Numbered from the stretch's first letter, positions 1 to 7,869 are shown. The stretch: 23,703 nt of DNA from SLQH01 sp964612995 (GCA_964612995.1 CAZTGE010000060.1:1-23703); one strand, 5' to 3'. The notes: generated by a model from the sequence alone, not told the origin. A program made the numbers and translations.

Positions 1-14
1 GACGACCGAGGCGC

Positions 15-55
15 GTGGGGGTACGCGGCGAAGCCGCGAGGGGGCAGCGCCCCCC
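15..55 (+). repeat. Two-hairpin GC-rich repeat, copy 1
   Basis: A G-run is followed by GTAC and a perfect hairpin CGCGGC-GAA-GCCGCG (24-38), then a second perfect hairpin GGGGGC-AGC-GCCCCC (40-54). A second copy in the same orientation lies at 13274-13310, with two paired substitutions in the first stem that keep it fully base-paired. This copy sits just past the 3' end of the glycosyltransferase gene. It is not a canonical terminator for that gene: on the minus strand the T-run precedes the hairpin instead of following it. A dispersed REP-like palindromic element is the best description. Confidence 0.7.
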
Positions 56-67
56 TCTGAAAAAATC

Positions 68-1408
68 TCAGAATTCCTGCGTTGTGAGCAGATCGAAGCC
101 CTTGGACTTCATCTGGGTGAACATCCCGGTGACGATGTTGTCCCAGGTGTATCGCGGGATGACCGAGCCGTAGGCCTTGTTGGCGACCTCCTGCCAGGCG
201 TCGTCGTCGAGCTTGAGGTAGTCGAGCACTGCGTCGGCGGCGGCGCGGATGTCCTTGCCGCGCACGACGGTGCCGCCGCCGGCCGGCGCGATGGTATCGG
301 TGACCACCGGGATGTGCTCGGTGCCGACCACCGGAATGCCGCTGGCCGCGGCCTCGCAGGCGGCCATGCCGAAGCCCTCCATCACCGACATGGTGAGGAA
401 GACCTTGGCCGTCTTGATGATATTGGGCAGGATCTGGCTGCCCGCCCCGCTCTGCGGCAGATCGCGCGGAGAGAAGATGTGGATGCGGTCGCCGAGGTCC
501 TCGGCTTCGATGATCGAATGGATCCGCTGGGCCACACCCGGTTCCATCTTCTCGTCGAGGTTGAGGAACATGTTGATGTCGTCGGTCTCCTGGGCCACCA
601 GGGCGAAGGCCTCGACCGCCTTGTCCTTGTCCTTGAGCACGTCGGACCGGCCGAATTCGCAGATATGGGGTCGCTTGAACAGCTCTTCCGGCAGGTTGAG
701 GAACTCCGCGTGGCGGCGTGCGGCCCGGCCCGAGATCTGGTCATATTCCAGCGGTGAGAACCGCTGGGTATCGACGCCGGGATAGATGTCGATCAGCTTG
801 TCGCTCCAATCGCGGCCGTGGGCGTCGACCAGATCGTCGCGCACCAGCTTGGAGGTGGAACCGACCATGTCGACCTGCTCGAGCACGCGTTCCTCGTAGC
901 GCTCGCGGATGAAGATGCTGTGGTGCTCCTGCTGCGCCGGGCTCAGCGGCGCTTTCTTCATGCCCACCGGCTCGTGCGGTACCCAGACGTGGACCGCGTC
1001 GGGGAAATGCTCGCACAGCATGGAGCCCATGAGCCCGCCGTCCCAGAAGTGGGATATGATAAGATCGGGGCGATAGTCGCGCGGGAAGGTCCTGAGGATC
1101 GGGTCGATCGCCGATGCGATCAACGCGCCGGTGAGGTACTCCTTGCGCATGAAGGCCGCGACGTCGTCGGCCACGTGCATGACGTAGAGTTCGCGATCGG
1201 GATCCTTGGTGGTGCCCTCGCGCATGCGCTCGGTGTAGGGATGGACGAAGCCGCCGCGGTTGAGCACGGTCACCCGGCAATCGTAGAGGTCGTGGATCTG
1301 CTGGGCCATGTTCTGGACGTAGATGTTCTGGCCGCCGGTGTCCGGCAGGCCGGGGAAGATATCCAGTTCGTGGATGCCATGCCAGGTGATCAGGAGCACA
1401 TCATCCAT
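68..1408 (-). CDS. GT4-family glycosyltransferase, sucrose(-phosphate) synthase-like
   Basis: A 446-residue cytosolic retaining glycosyltransferase with two Rossmann-like lobes. The N-terminal GLPDTGGQNIYV (residues 20-31) is the hallmark of sucrose synthase, sucrose-phosphate synthase and mannosylfructose-phosphate synthase. Residues 119-127 (SHFWDGGLM) align with the HGHYADAG region of those enzymes. The donor-binding Arg/Lys lie in EFGRSDVLKDKDK (251-263), and the C-lobe E-x7-E motif is E344/E352 in MEGFGMAACEAAA. The family moves glucose or mannose from a nucleotide sugar onto a fructose-type acceptor. The exact acceptor cannot be read here, and no HAD-type sucrose phosphatase domain or gene is present. 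The start was chosen at 1408 because GGAGG lies 7 bases before the ATG; an in-frame extension to 1591 is low-complexity Arg/Ala sequence. The family is confident, the substrate open. Confidence 0.9.
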   Translation of the reverse strand: MDDVLLITWHGIHELDIFPGLPDTGGQNIYVQNMAQQIHDLYDCRVTVLNRGGFVHPYTERMREGTTKDPDRELYVMHVADDVAAFMRKEYLTGALIASAIDPILRTFPRDYRPDLIISHFWDGGLMGSMLCEHFPDAVHVWVPHEPVGMKKAPLSPAQQEHHSIFIRERYEERVLEQVDMVGSTSKLVRDDLVDAHGRDWSDKLIDIYPGVDTQRFSPLEYDQISGRAARRHAEFLNLPEELFKRPHICEFGRSDVLKDKDKAVEAFALVAQETDDINMFLNLDEKMEPGVAQRIHSIIEAEDLGDRIHIFSPRDLPQSGAGSQILPNIIKTAKVFLTMSVMEGFGMAACEAAASGIPVVGTEHIPVVTDTIAPAGGGTVVRGKDIRAAADAVLDYLKLDDDAWQEVANKAYGSVIPRYTWDNIVTGMFTQMKSKGFDLLTTQEF

Positions 1409-1449
1409 GGGAATACCTCCGTCGCGTGGGGCGCTGTTTCGGGGCTGTG

Positions 1450-1478
1450 ATCGTAGCAGGCGCAGTGTGAGCGCGCAA
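1450..1478 (-). promoter_or_regulatory. Candidate sigma-70 promoter of the glycosyltransferase gene
   Basis: On the minus strand TTGCGC (1478-1473) is followed after exactly 17 bases by TACGAT (1455-1450). This gives about 35 bases of 5' leader before the GGAGG/ATG at 1408. Three of six -35 and four of six -10 bases match consensus, and the spacing is optimal. It is a motif match only. Confidence 0.4.
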
Positions 1479-1542
1479 ACCGCGGCCGCAGTTACGCTGG
1501 CCGCGGATCGCGACGGATGGCACGGGGTCCGTGTAGTTGCGC

Positions 1543-1575
1543 CTGCACGTGCAGCCGGGCGCGCTGCGCGCGCAG
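1543..1575. promoter_or_regulatory. Pair of 12-bp palindromes 21 bp apart (operator-like)
   Basis: CTGCACGTGCAG (1543-1554) and CTGCGCGCGCAG (1564-1575) are both perfect palindromes with shared CTGC/GCAG arms. Their centres are 21 bp apart, two helical turns. They lie 65-97 bp upstream of the candidate -35 of the glycosyltransferase promoter and just beyond the stop of the kinase gene. They could bind a dimeric regulator cooperatively; chance in very GC-rich DNA is the alternative. Confidence 0.3.
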
Positions 1576-1611
1576 GTGCCGGCCGCTTCACCGGTGTTTC
1601 GTGGCCCGGAC

Positions 1612-4194
1612 TCAGCGCAGGGCGATCGCAGAAGCGGCGAGGAGGATCTCGCCCATCATCCCGGTGGTCTTGTAGGTGAAGCCACCCTCCGGCTCCAGGG
1701 TGCGTTCGTAGGCGTGCAGGCGCAAGGGGCCGGCATGCTTGAGGCGCACGTCCAGCTCGCTGCGTCGGGTCCAGAGGGGTTTCTCATGCGCTGGGATCCC
1801 GCCGTGAAAGGCGAGTGGCACCACCGTGAACAGGTAGACCGTGCCACCATCGGGAGCCCGGCAGGAGAGCGCCTGCTTGATGCCCGAACGGACCGCCAGC
1901 AGGTCGAGGTCGCGCAGCGGCGCGGGCAGCCGGTGCGGGGGGAGGTTGCGATCGGTGGTCACGCTGGTGTCAGGGGTGAAGCGGCGCACGGCCATGCCTG
2001 GTTGCCGGCCGATGACGACCTGGGCGGGTCCGTCGACGGCGGATGGTTCTTCGGCTTCGGCTTCGACTTTGGCTTCGGCTTCGGCTTCGGCTTCGGCTTC
2101 GGCATCGGCCACCGCAGGCGGTTCCGGCTGCGGTGGAGCCAGCTCGTTCAGGCGTGCGCGCAGGAACCCGGCGAGCGGATGCTCGCTGGCCGCGTCGAGC
2201 CAACCGCGCGCGAGATCGAATTCCTGGTTGCGGATCGCCGAGTGGGTCGCGGCGATGAGGGCGTCGGGTTCCTGCGGGTCCCAGGGCTCGAGTCCGGCCT
2301 GATGCGCGTGGAGGGTGATGTCTTCGAGCGGGACGGCCAGGCCCATGTTGCCGCCGGGGATCTCGCGGCTCAGGCGCAGGTACTCATCGTCGTGGGCGGC
2401 ATAGGTGCCGCTGCGGTGATGGTTGCCCACGGCGATTGCGACCTCGCCGGCGGCGGAGCTGGCCGCGGTGATGATCTGCTTGCGGCGCTGGATCAGGGCA
2501 TCGCTCACGCCCAGTGCCACGTTCAGCGGGGTGACCGCTTCGCCGAGGCTGTCGATCGCCTCGGTGACGACCGTGCGCGCGGCATCGGGTTCGCCCTGGT
2601 CGAGTTCGCGCCAGAAGCGCTCCATCGCAGCATCGGCCACCCGCGCAGTCTCGGCCGCTTGCGCTTCGCGCGCGCGTTTGGCCTCGGCGTGGAGCGCGCG
2701 GATACGGTCCTCACGCTCGCGCAGGCCAGCCACGTAGGGGACCGCGCGCAGCTCGTCGAGTGCCTGCTTCATCGCCGGCCAGTCCTGGGCTTCGGCGGCA
2801 GCACGCGCGGTGCCCAGGTGTGCGTCGAGGGCAGCGTTGGCCTCGCGCTCGATCTCCCGCCGGGATTCGCGCCAGAAGGCGGCCTCGGCTGTACGCAGGC
2901 GCGGTGGCAGCTTGTCGATCAGGGCGAGGGCGGCGTCGTGGTCACCATTCGTACGGTGGCGTTGGAGTGCCTGGCGCGCACGGGCCATCGCCTCCGGCGG
3001 TGGGGAGCGCCGGTCGGGTCGACCTCCACGCGGTGGGTCGGCCGGTTCAGGCGTGGTCGCGGCGACCTCGGGCCCGGTCGCGGGTCTACCGCTCGGTTCG
3101 CCTTGCGGTGGTGGCGGCTTGGCCGTCGGGGCCGGCTGGCTGTCCGCGTTCGTCGAGGCGTCGACGTCTGCGTTTGCGGCGGTGTCCGCGGAATCATCTG
3201 GACCGGCGAGGAGGATGCCGCCGCCGAGCAGGGCCAGGGCGAGGACCACGGCGCCGGAGATCAGCAGCCTGCGCGAGCCGGACGGATCCTGAGGTCCGCG
3301 CGGCTGACGCCTGGCCTGGCGCTCGGCGCGTTGCTGGCGCTCGGCACGTTGCGGGCGGTTGAGGACCGTTGGCGCGCGACCTTCGGCGATCGCGTCGAGA
3401 TCGGCGATCAGCGCTGCAGCGTCGGCGTAGCGCTGCTCCGGCTGCTTGCGCAACAGGCGTGCGATGACCGCCTCGATCGCGGGAGAGCAATCGGGCCGGA
3501 CGCTGCGCAGACGCGGGGGCTGCTTGGTCACATGGGCGATGAGCACGGCCGCGGGGGTCGGTTCCGGGAATGGGCATGCGCCGGTGAGCGCGCGGAACAT
3601 GGTTGCGCCGAGCGAATAGAGGTCGCAGCGATGGTCGACGTCCTGCCCGCGGGCCTGCTCGGGAGCGAGGAAGTGCGGTGTGCCGAGCACGGAGCCATCG
3701 AGCGTCAGGTTCGACTCGCCGCTGACTGGTTTGGCCAGCCCGAGGTCGGTGAGTTTGACCTCGCCGTTCACGGTGATGAGGATGTTGTCGGGTTTGACGT
3801 CGCGATGGACCAGCCCCTGCCGATGCGCCTCGCTCAGGGCGCGGGCCACGTCGCGCATCCACTCCACCACTGTGTGTTCGTCGACCGGCTCGCCGCGCTC
3901 GCGCAGTTCCTGCTCGAGCGTGCGCCCGTCGATGTACTCCATCGAGAAGAAGTGGTAGCCGTCGGCGTGGCCGACGTCATGGACGTGGACCAGATTGGGG
4001 TGCGCGCAGCGTCCCGCACAACGGGCCTCGCGCTCGAAGCGCTGGACGAAGGTCGCGTCGGTGGCGAGTTTCGGAGGGAGGATCTTGAGCGCGACCATGC
4101 GATCCATCGCCACCTGCCGGGCGAGGAATACCGCACCCATGCCGCCCTGGCCGAGCTTGCGGACGATTTCGTAGCCGCCGATGGTCTGGGCCAT
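1612..4194 (-). CDS. Membrane-anchored Hanks-type Ser/Thr protein kinase
   Basis: An 860-residue kinase that should phosphorylate Ser/Thr on cytosolic partners. The kinase domain covers about residues 8-270: glycine loop GQGGMGAV (15-22), catalytic Lys37, HRDVKPDN with catalytic Asp132, DLG Asp150, and LAPEQ (176-180). A basic Arg/Gln-rich juxtamembrane stretch (281-309) precedes one membrane helix at about 309-330. The outer part (331-860) starts with a Pro/Ala-rich linker, continues as Arg/Glu/Ala-rich helices (about 400-690), then a Glu-Ala repeat (697-715), and ends in a compact domain I do not recognise (about 725-860). No PASTA, TPR or WD40 sensor is evident. The start at 4194 has GGAGG 7 bases upstream; the longer frame to 4356 would run into the upstream gene. 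The TPR-like gene ends 52 bases upstream on the same strand and may be co-transcribed. Confidence 0.92.
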   Translation of the reverse strand: MAQTIGGYEIVRKLGQGGMGAVFLARQVAMDRMVALKILPPKLATDATFVQRFEREARCAGRCAHPNLVHVHDVGHADGYHFFSMEYIDGRTLEQELRERGEPVDEHTVVEWMRDVARALSEAHRQGLVHRDVKPDNILITVNGEVKLTDLGLAKPVSGESNLTLDGSVLGTPHFLAPEQARGQDVDHRCDLYSLGATMFRALTGACPFPEPTPAAVLIAHVTKQPPRLRSVRPDCSPAIEAVIARLLRKQPEQRYADAAALIADLDAIAEGRAPTVLNRPQRAERQQRAERQARRQPRGPQDPSGSRRLLISGAVVLALALLGGGILLAGPDDSADTAANADVDASTNADSQPAPTAKPPPPQGEPSGRPATGPEVAATTPEPADPPRGGRPDRRSPPPEAMARARQALQRHRTNGDHDAALALIDKLPPRLRTAEAAFWRESRREIEREANAALDAHLGTARAAAEAQDWPAMKQALDELRAVPYVAGLREREDRIRALHAEAKRAREAQAAETARVADAAMERFWRELDQGEPDAARTVVTEAIDSLGEAVTPLNVALGVSDALIQRRKQIITAASSAAGEVAIAVGNHHRSGTYAAHDDEYLRLSREIPGGNMGLAVPLEDITLHAHQAGLEPWDPQEPDALIAATHSAIRNQEFDLARGWLDAASEHPLAGFLRARLNELAPPQPEPPAVADAEAEAEAEAEAKVEAEAEEPSAVDGPAQVVIGRQPGMAVRRFTPDTSVTTDRNLPPHRLPAPLRDLDLLAVRSGIKQALSCRAPDGGTVYLFTVVPLAFHGGIPAHEKPLWTRRSELDVRLKHAGPLRLHAYERTLEPEGGFTYKTTGMMGEILLAASAIALR
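2050..2109. repeat. Hexanucleotide TTCGGC microsatellite inside the kinase gene
   Basis: About ten imperfect TTCGGC units encode the alternating Glu-Ala tract at residues 697-715 of the kinase. The unit length of 6 keeps the frame when copies are gained or lost, so the tract probably varies in length between strains. The tract separates the helical region from the C-terminal domain. Confidence 0.75.
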
Positions 4195-4212
4195 ATCCCG
4201 TCCTCCAGATTG

Positions 4213-4230
4213 ATTATACCCCGCATGCGG
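4213..4230 (-). promoter_or_regulatory. Perfect -10 box beside a 10-bp palindrome, upstream of the kinase
   Basis: TATAAT (4218-4213 on the minus strand) lies in the 52-base spacer between the TPR-like gene and the kinase. It is directly preceded by the palindrome CCGCATGCGG (4221-4230). No convincing -35 is visible. Transcription would start about 10 bases before the ATG, almost on top of the GGAGG at 4206-4202, so a leader would be very short. This could be a local promoter with an operator, or chance. Confidence 0.3.
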
Positions 4231-4246
4231 CCGGGGGTTACAGGGG

Positions 4247-4954
4247 TCAGGGCGACGAGGTGGCGGTACGCAGCGCGAGGGCGGTGGTACCGAGGATGCG
4301 CTGCCGATGGAGTCTGACGAGCCGTCTGAACCGGGCCTCGTCGCGATAACGGTCAAGATCGCCGTCCTGGTCCAGCCAGATCAGGATATAGGGCGAGCGT
4401 GCTGCGGCCAGCGCGGCTTCGAAGGCGCGGTAGAAGGCTTCGCGGTGGCCGCAGACCGCGTGATACCAAGCACGGAGGATCAGCTCCTGGTCCTGCACGT
4501 CAGGCGGCGCTGCGAGCGTGGCGAAACGAGCGTCGCCGGCCTCCAGCCGACCGGCGAGTACCAGACAGCCGGCTTCGAGCAGCGCGAGATGGCTGTCCTC
4601 GGGATTGATCGNNNNNNNNNNNNNNNNNNNNNNNNNNNNNNNNNNNNNNNNNNNNNNNNNNNNNNNNNNNNNNNNNNNNNNNNNNNNNNNNNNNNNNNNN
4701 NNNNNNNNNNNGTCCTCGGGATTGATCGCCCGGGCACGCTCGACGGTGTCCAGCGCCTGGAGCGGCTGGCCAGCGTCTTTGAGGCAGGCTGCGAGCAGAC
4801 CCAGCTGGCGCGCCCGGCTGCGGCTGTCCGGCGGGCAGAGCGCGACCGCGCGGCGCTGGTGGTGTACCGCGGCGGCATACGCGTCGAGCGAGCGGTAGCA
4901 GGAGGCGAGCGCAGCATGGTGTGAATGGCCACGGTCTGTCCGCCGCCTCGGAGC
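4247..4954 (-). CDS. Small TPR-like repeat protein, split by a false gap and probably frameshifted at its 5' end
   Basis: Past the gap the frame reads INPEDSHLALLEAG and then helical sequence to a stop at 4247. Before the gap the same frame reads AALASCYRSLDAYAAAVHHQ, LGLLAACLKDAGQPLQAL and ERARAINPED. The paired amphipathic helices look like tetratricopeptide-type repeats. The two halves share the INPED codons, so they join seamlessly if the gap is collapsed. No ATG, GTG or TTG occurs between the upstream in-frame stop (4957-4955) and the repeats. A start at 4988 (MDDDRAAMAPVSSEAA) lies in another frame and would join after one indel near 4917-4930. It probably scaffolds protein contacts, perhaps with the kinase 52 bases downstream. 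The ORF is convincing; its N-terminus is unresolved. Confidence 0.6.
   Translation of the reverse strand, partial: APRRRTDRGHSHHAALASCYRSLDAYAAAVHHQRRAVALCPPDSRSRARQLGLLAACLKDAGQPLQALDTVERARAINPEDXXXXXXXXXXXXXXXXXXXXXXXXXXXXXXXXXXINPEDSHLALLEAGCLVLAGRLEAGDARFATLAAPPDVQDQELILRAWYHAVCGHREAFYRAFEAALAAARSPYILIWLDQDGDLDRYRDEARFRRLVRLHRQRILGTTALALRTATSSP
4595..4728. other. 100-N scaffold gap flanked by a 17-bp identical sequence
   Basis: Bases 4612-4711 are exactly 100 N, the usual placeholder for a gap of unknown size. The 17 bases just before it (4595-4611) and just after it (4712-4728) are identical: gtcctcgggattgatcg. This is what two overlapping contig ends leave when they are scaffolded without being merged. 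Removing the N run and one copy keeps the minus-strand TPR-like frame intact. Confidence 0.9.
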
Positions 4955-5092
4955 TTACCGGGGCCATCGCCGCGCGGTCATCGTCCATGGTCCGTTTGCA
5001 TCGATGACCGGTCTGGCCGCCGATCCGCAGGCATTGTGCAATTGGTGCAGGTGCCGCTTGAAGGCGTCGAGGCACGACCAGGATCCGCCCCG

Positions 5093-6607
5093 ATGACCCG
5101 GGTGTTCGCCCATCTCTCGGCTGAGAACAGCGCTTGTTACCGTGCGGTGCTGGACCGGTTCGTGGCGGCGAAGGAGCGCTACCGCCTGCACCTGCGGCCG
5201 GAGGAGTTGTGGAGCGATCTGCTGGCGGCCGGCATGGCGGACCTGTTCGACGGAGCGGAGCATGTGCAGCTGCAGTTGCGCCAGCTCGAGGGCTGGGGCA
5301 ATCTCATTGCCACCCATGACAGCAGCGAGGTGCGCACCGTCGAGGAGTTCAACCGCGCGCGCTTTCTCTACCAGCTCTCACGCGAGGGCGAAGCGGCGGA
5401 GGCAGCGCTGGCCGTCTTCCGTGAACGCATCGCCGATCCGGGTGCGTTGCAGACCGCGGCCTTGAGCGACATCGTCGACCACCTCCAGGCGCTGATCGCG
5501 TTGGTGCGCAGTGAGCACGGCGACGCGGCGCGGGTCCATCAGGCCTGCAGTCAGCTGTTCGCCCGCTTCGACGGTCTGGCCGAGCAGGCGCGGGCCTTTC
5601 TGGCTTCGCTGCGACGCAGTCTGGATCTGCGTGGCGCCGGGGTGGACGACTTCCTCGCCTACAAGGAACATCTCGTCGGCTATGTCGAGCGGTTCCTGCG
5701 CGAGCTGACCGTCAGCGCCGGCGCCATCGTCGAGGCCATTACCGCGTTGGAGGCGGACGGGATGACCGCGTGGCTGGTGCGCGCCGCCGACCGCGATCTC
5801 TCCGACGAGCTGCGGCGGGACGCCGAGGCCCGCGCTGCGCGCCAGGCCCAGTGGCAGCGGCGCTGGGCGGGCTTGCGCTCGTGGTTCCTTGGCGACGGCG
5901 AATGCCCGGCACAGTACACCGAGTTGCGGGCGCATACCCGATCGGCGCTCACGGGGTTGCTCCAGGCCCTCTCGGCGATCCACGATGCTCGCCTGCGGCG
6001 TAGCGACCGCGTTGCCGACCTGCGTTGCCTCGCGCGCTGGTTCGCCACCGCCGACAGCGATGCGGCGATGCACGCGCTCTACCGCCAGAGCTTCCTCCTG
6101 GCCCCAGGCCGACACCTGATGGTCAATGACGACACGCTCGATGTGCGCGAGCAGGAACCCGTATCGCCGTCCGCGAGTTGGCTCGAGGCGCCGCCGATGG
6201 TGCTCGCCCCGCAGCTGCGCAAGGCCGGGCGCCTGCGCCAGGGGCCCGGCAAGCCGGCGGTGGTGCTCGACCACGGTCTGGCCAAGGCCGAGATGCGCCA
6301 GCGCCTGGTTGAAGAAGCCGCCGCACTGGCGCGCGCCCGCGCCGCCATCGCCACCGGACGCGTCACCCGGCTCTCCGAATTGGAGATTGCCGATCCGCTC
6401 GCCTTCGAGGTGCTGCTCGCGTGCCTCGGCGCGGTGCTCGCGGAGCGGACCGATCCGACGGCCACTGTCGAAACCGTCTCTGGCGACGGTTCGCTGCGCG
6501 TGCGTTGCACGCCCGTGGTCGGTGCGCCCGAGGTCATCCTTGCCGTCCCCGGCGGCGAGCTGAGTGGCCCCGACCTGGAACTGCAGATCGAGGAGGCGTG
6601 GTCGTGA
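5093..6607 (+). CDS. jetA: Wadjet type II protein JetA (DUF2397, TIGR02677 family)
   Basis: 504 residues, the normal size for the DUF2397/TIGR02677 family, which occurs as the first gene of a conserved four-gene neighbourhood now called type II Wadjet. JetA is the kleisin-like (MukF-analogous) subunit that bridges the SMC heads and holds JetB. Visible features are an all-helical N-terminal half beginning MTRVFAHLSAENSACYR, long helices through about residue 330, the family-like region from PGRHLMVNDDTLDVREQ (about 340), and a C-terminal globular part after RVTRLSELEIADPLAFEVLL. No catalytic motif is expected or seen. The start at 5093 has AGGA 9 bases upstream; the frame is open back to 4925 but that part is Pro/Arg-rich and lies over the divergent TPR-like gene. 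The stop overlaps the GTG of jetB. Family call is by overall pattern and operon context. Confidence 0.88.
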   Translation: MTRVFAHLSAENSACYRAVLDRFVAAKERYRLHLRPEELWSDLLAAGMADLFDGAEHVQLQLRQLEGWGNLIATHDSSEVRTVEEFNRARFLYQLSREGEAAEAALAVFRERIADPGALQTAALSDIVDHLQALIALVRSEHGDAARVHQACSQLFARFDGLAEQARAFLASLRRSLDLRGAGVDDFLAYKEHLVGYVERFLRELTVSAGAIVEAITALEADGMTAWLVRAADRDLSDELRRDAEARAARQAQWQRRWAGLRSWFLGDGECPAQYTELRAHTRSALTGLLQALSAIHDARLRRSDRVADLRCLARWFATADSDAAMHALYRQSFLLAPGRHLMVNDDTLDVREQEPVSPSASWLEAPPMVLAPQLRKAGRLRQGPGKPAVVLDHGLAKAEMRQRLVEEAAALARARAAIATGRVTRLSELEIADPLAFEVLLACLGAVLAERTDPTATVETVSGDGSLRVRCTPVVGAPEVILAVPGGELSGPDLELQIEEAWS

Positions 6608-7869
6608 ATGCCCGTGCCGCCCTGTTGCAGCACCGGGTAGATGCAGCTGTGGCCGAGGAGCGTCGCCGCGCGCTGCGCGCGCTCCTGCAGCGGCCGCTGT
6701 TCCATCGCGACGCGGACCGCGAGCTGTTCGTGCTGGCCCGGCGCCACGAGGACTACCTGCGCGTATGGTTCCAGGCCCACCCCGGCTGGGTGCTGCACGG
6801 CCACGTCAGTTGCTTGCGCCTGCTCAAGGTCCCCTCGCCGCTGTTGCCGGTGGATCGCAGCCATCCGGCGCGCGATCCCCGCCACGGCCAGCCGTTCACA
6901 CGGCGGCGCTATGTGCTGTTGTGTCTGGCGCTGGCCACCTGCGAGCGCAGCGGCCGGCAGATCACCCTCGGCCGGTTGGCCGAGGATATCCAGGGGCAAC
7001 TCGCCGGCGATCCGGTGCTCGTCGCTGCCGGAATCGGTCTCGACCTCGAGCGGCGGCCCGACCGCGGCGATCTGGTGGCGGTGGGGCGGATGCTGCTCGA
7101 CTGGCGCTTGCTGGAACGCGTCCAGGGCGACGAGGACCGCTTCGTCGCCACCGGCGAGGACTGTCTCTACACGATCCACCGCGAGGTGCTCGCGCGGCTC
7201 ATGGCCGTGCGCCAGGGCCCGAGCCTGATCGAGGACGAGGATATGGACGGCCGCCTGCGCGCGCTGCAACACGAGCCGGCAGGCGGTGGCGACGAGGAGC
7301 GACGGCGACGCCTGCGCCAGGGGCTCAAGCGGGCTCTGCTGGAACGACCCGTCGTCTATTACCGGCAGCTGCCATCGGACGCGGCTGACTACCTGCGCTC
7401 GCAGCAGAGCCATCTGGTGCATGAGCTGTGCGAGGCCACCGGCCTTATCGCCGAGCAGCGGCAGGAGGGGGTGGCGTTGGTGGACGACCAGTTCGAACTC
7501 GCCGACTTCCGCCTGCCGCAGGAGGGCACCGATGGCCACGCCGCGCTGCTGCTGGCCGAGTTCTGCGCGGGCGCATTGCGCGACGGCGCGATGGCGGTGC
7601 CGCTGGCCGCCTGCGAGGCCCATCTGGCCGATGCCGCCGAGCGCTTCGGCGCGCAATGGCGCAGAGACGCAACGACTGCCGAGGGCGCGCGCCAGCTCTG
7701 TCGGCATCTGCTCGATCGTCTGCAGGCCCTCGGCCTCGTCGTCTGCAACGGCGACGGGGTGCGCCCGCAGGCAGCCATCGCCCGCTATGCCCTCGACGCG
7801 GAAGCCTCCGATGACGAGACGGAAGACGCAGGCGAACAACTGGATCTCTTCGGAGGCGAACACACATGA
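6604..7869 (+). CDS. jetB: Wadjet type II protein JetB (DUF2398, TIGR02678 family)
   Basis: 421 residues, the KITE-like (MukE-analogous) winged-helix subunit that sits on JetA in the SMC complex. The GTG start at 6604 is set by GGAGG 7 bases upstream and overlaps the jetA stop as GTGA. Family-like features are RPLFHRDADRELFVLARRH near residue 35, FTRRRYVLLCLALATCERS (about 98-116) and, from about residue 240, a helical region with RPVVYYRQLPSDAADYL. The protein closes with an acidic, probably disordered tail (DDETEDAGE) and then QLDLF (412-416) five residues from the end. QLDLF matches the QL(S/D)LF consensus by which proteins dock on the DnaN beta clamp, which suggests recruitment to replicating DNA. 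The family call is confident; the docking role is inference. The jetC ribosome site is embedded in the last codons. Confidence 0.88.
   Translation: MNARAALLQHRVDAAVAEERRRALRALLQRPLFHRDADRELFVLARRHEDYLRVWFQAHPGWVLHGHVSCLRLLKVPSPLLPVDRSHPARDPRHGQPFTRRRYVLLCLALATCERSGRQITLGRLAEDIQGQLAGDPVLVAAGIGLDLERRPDRGDLVAVGRMLLDWRLLERVQGDEDRFVATGEDCLYTIHREVLARLMAVRQGPSLIEDEDMDGRLRALQHEPAGGGDEERRRRLRQGLKRALLERPVVYYRQLPSDAADYLRSQQSHLVHELCEATGLIAEQRQEGVALVDDQFELADFRLPQEGTDGHAALLLAEFCAGALRDGAMAVPLAACEAHLADAAERFGAQWRRDATTAEGARQLCRHLLDRLQALGLVVCNGDGVRPQAAIARYALDAEASDDETEDAGEQLDLFGGEHT
7837..7851 (+). other. Putative beta-clamp binding motif QLDLF in JetB
   Basis: Codons CAA CTG GAT CTC TTC encode the pentapeptide at residues 412-416, just behind an acidic linker and five residues before the C-terminus. 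This is the typical placement of clamp-binding motifs in bacterial polymerases and repair proteins. The match to consensus is exact, but no binding evidence exists in the sequence itself. Confidence 0.45.

Noticed and set aside
15..67. Hairpins after the glycosyltransferase gene as an intrinsic terminator
   Set aside because: On the minus strand the T-run comes before the hairpins, and no T-run follows on either strand.
1537..4317. 926-residue open frame on the plus strand
   Set aside because: Antisense shadow of the Ser/Thr kinase; composition is Gly/Arg-rich with no domain pattern, while the minus strand carries all kinase motifs.
4480..5075. Minus-strand frames running through the N gap
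   Set aside because: Arg/Pro/Ser-rich alternative frames of the TPR-like gene; only the third frame has repeat helices.
6079..7863. 594-residue open frame on the minus strand
   Set aside because: Antisense to jetA/jetB; the plus-strand genes have ribosome sites and overlapping junctions.
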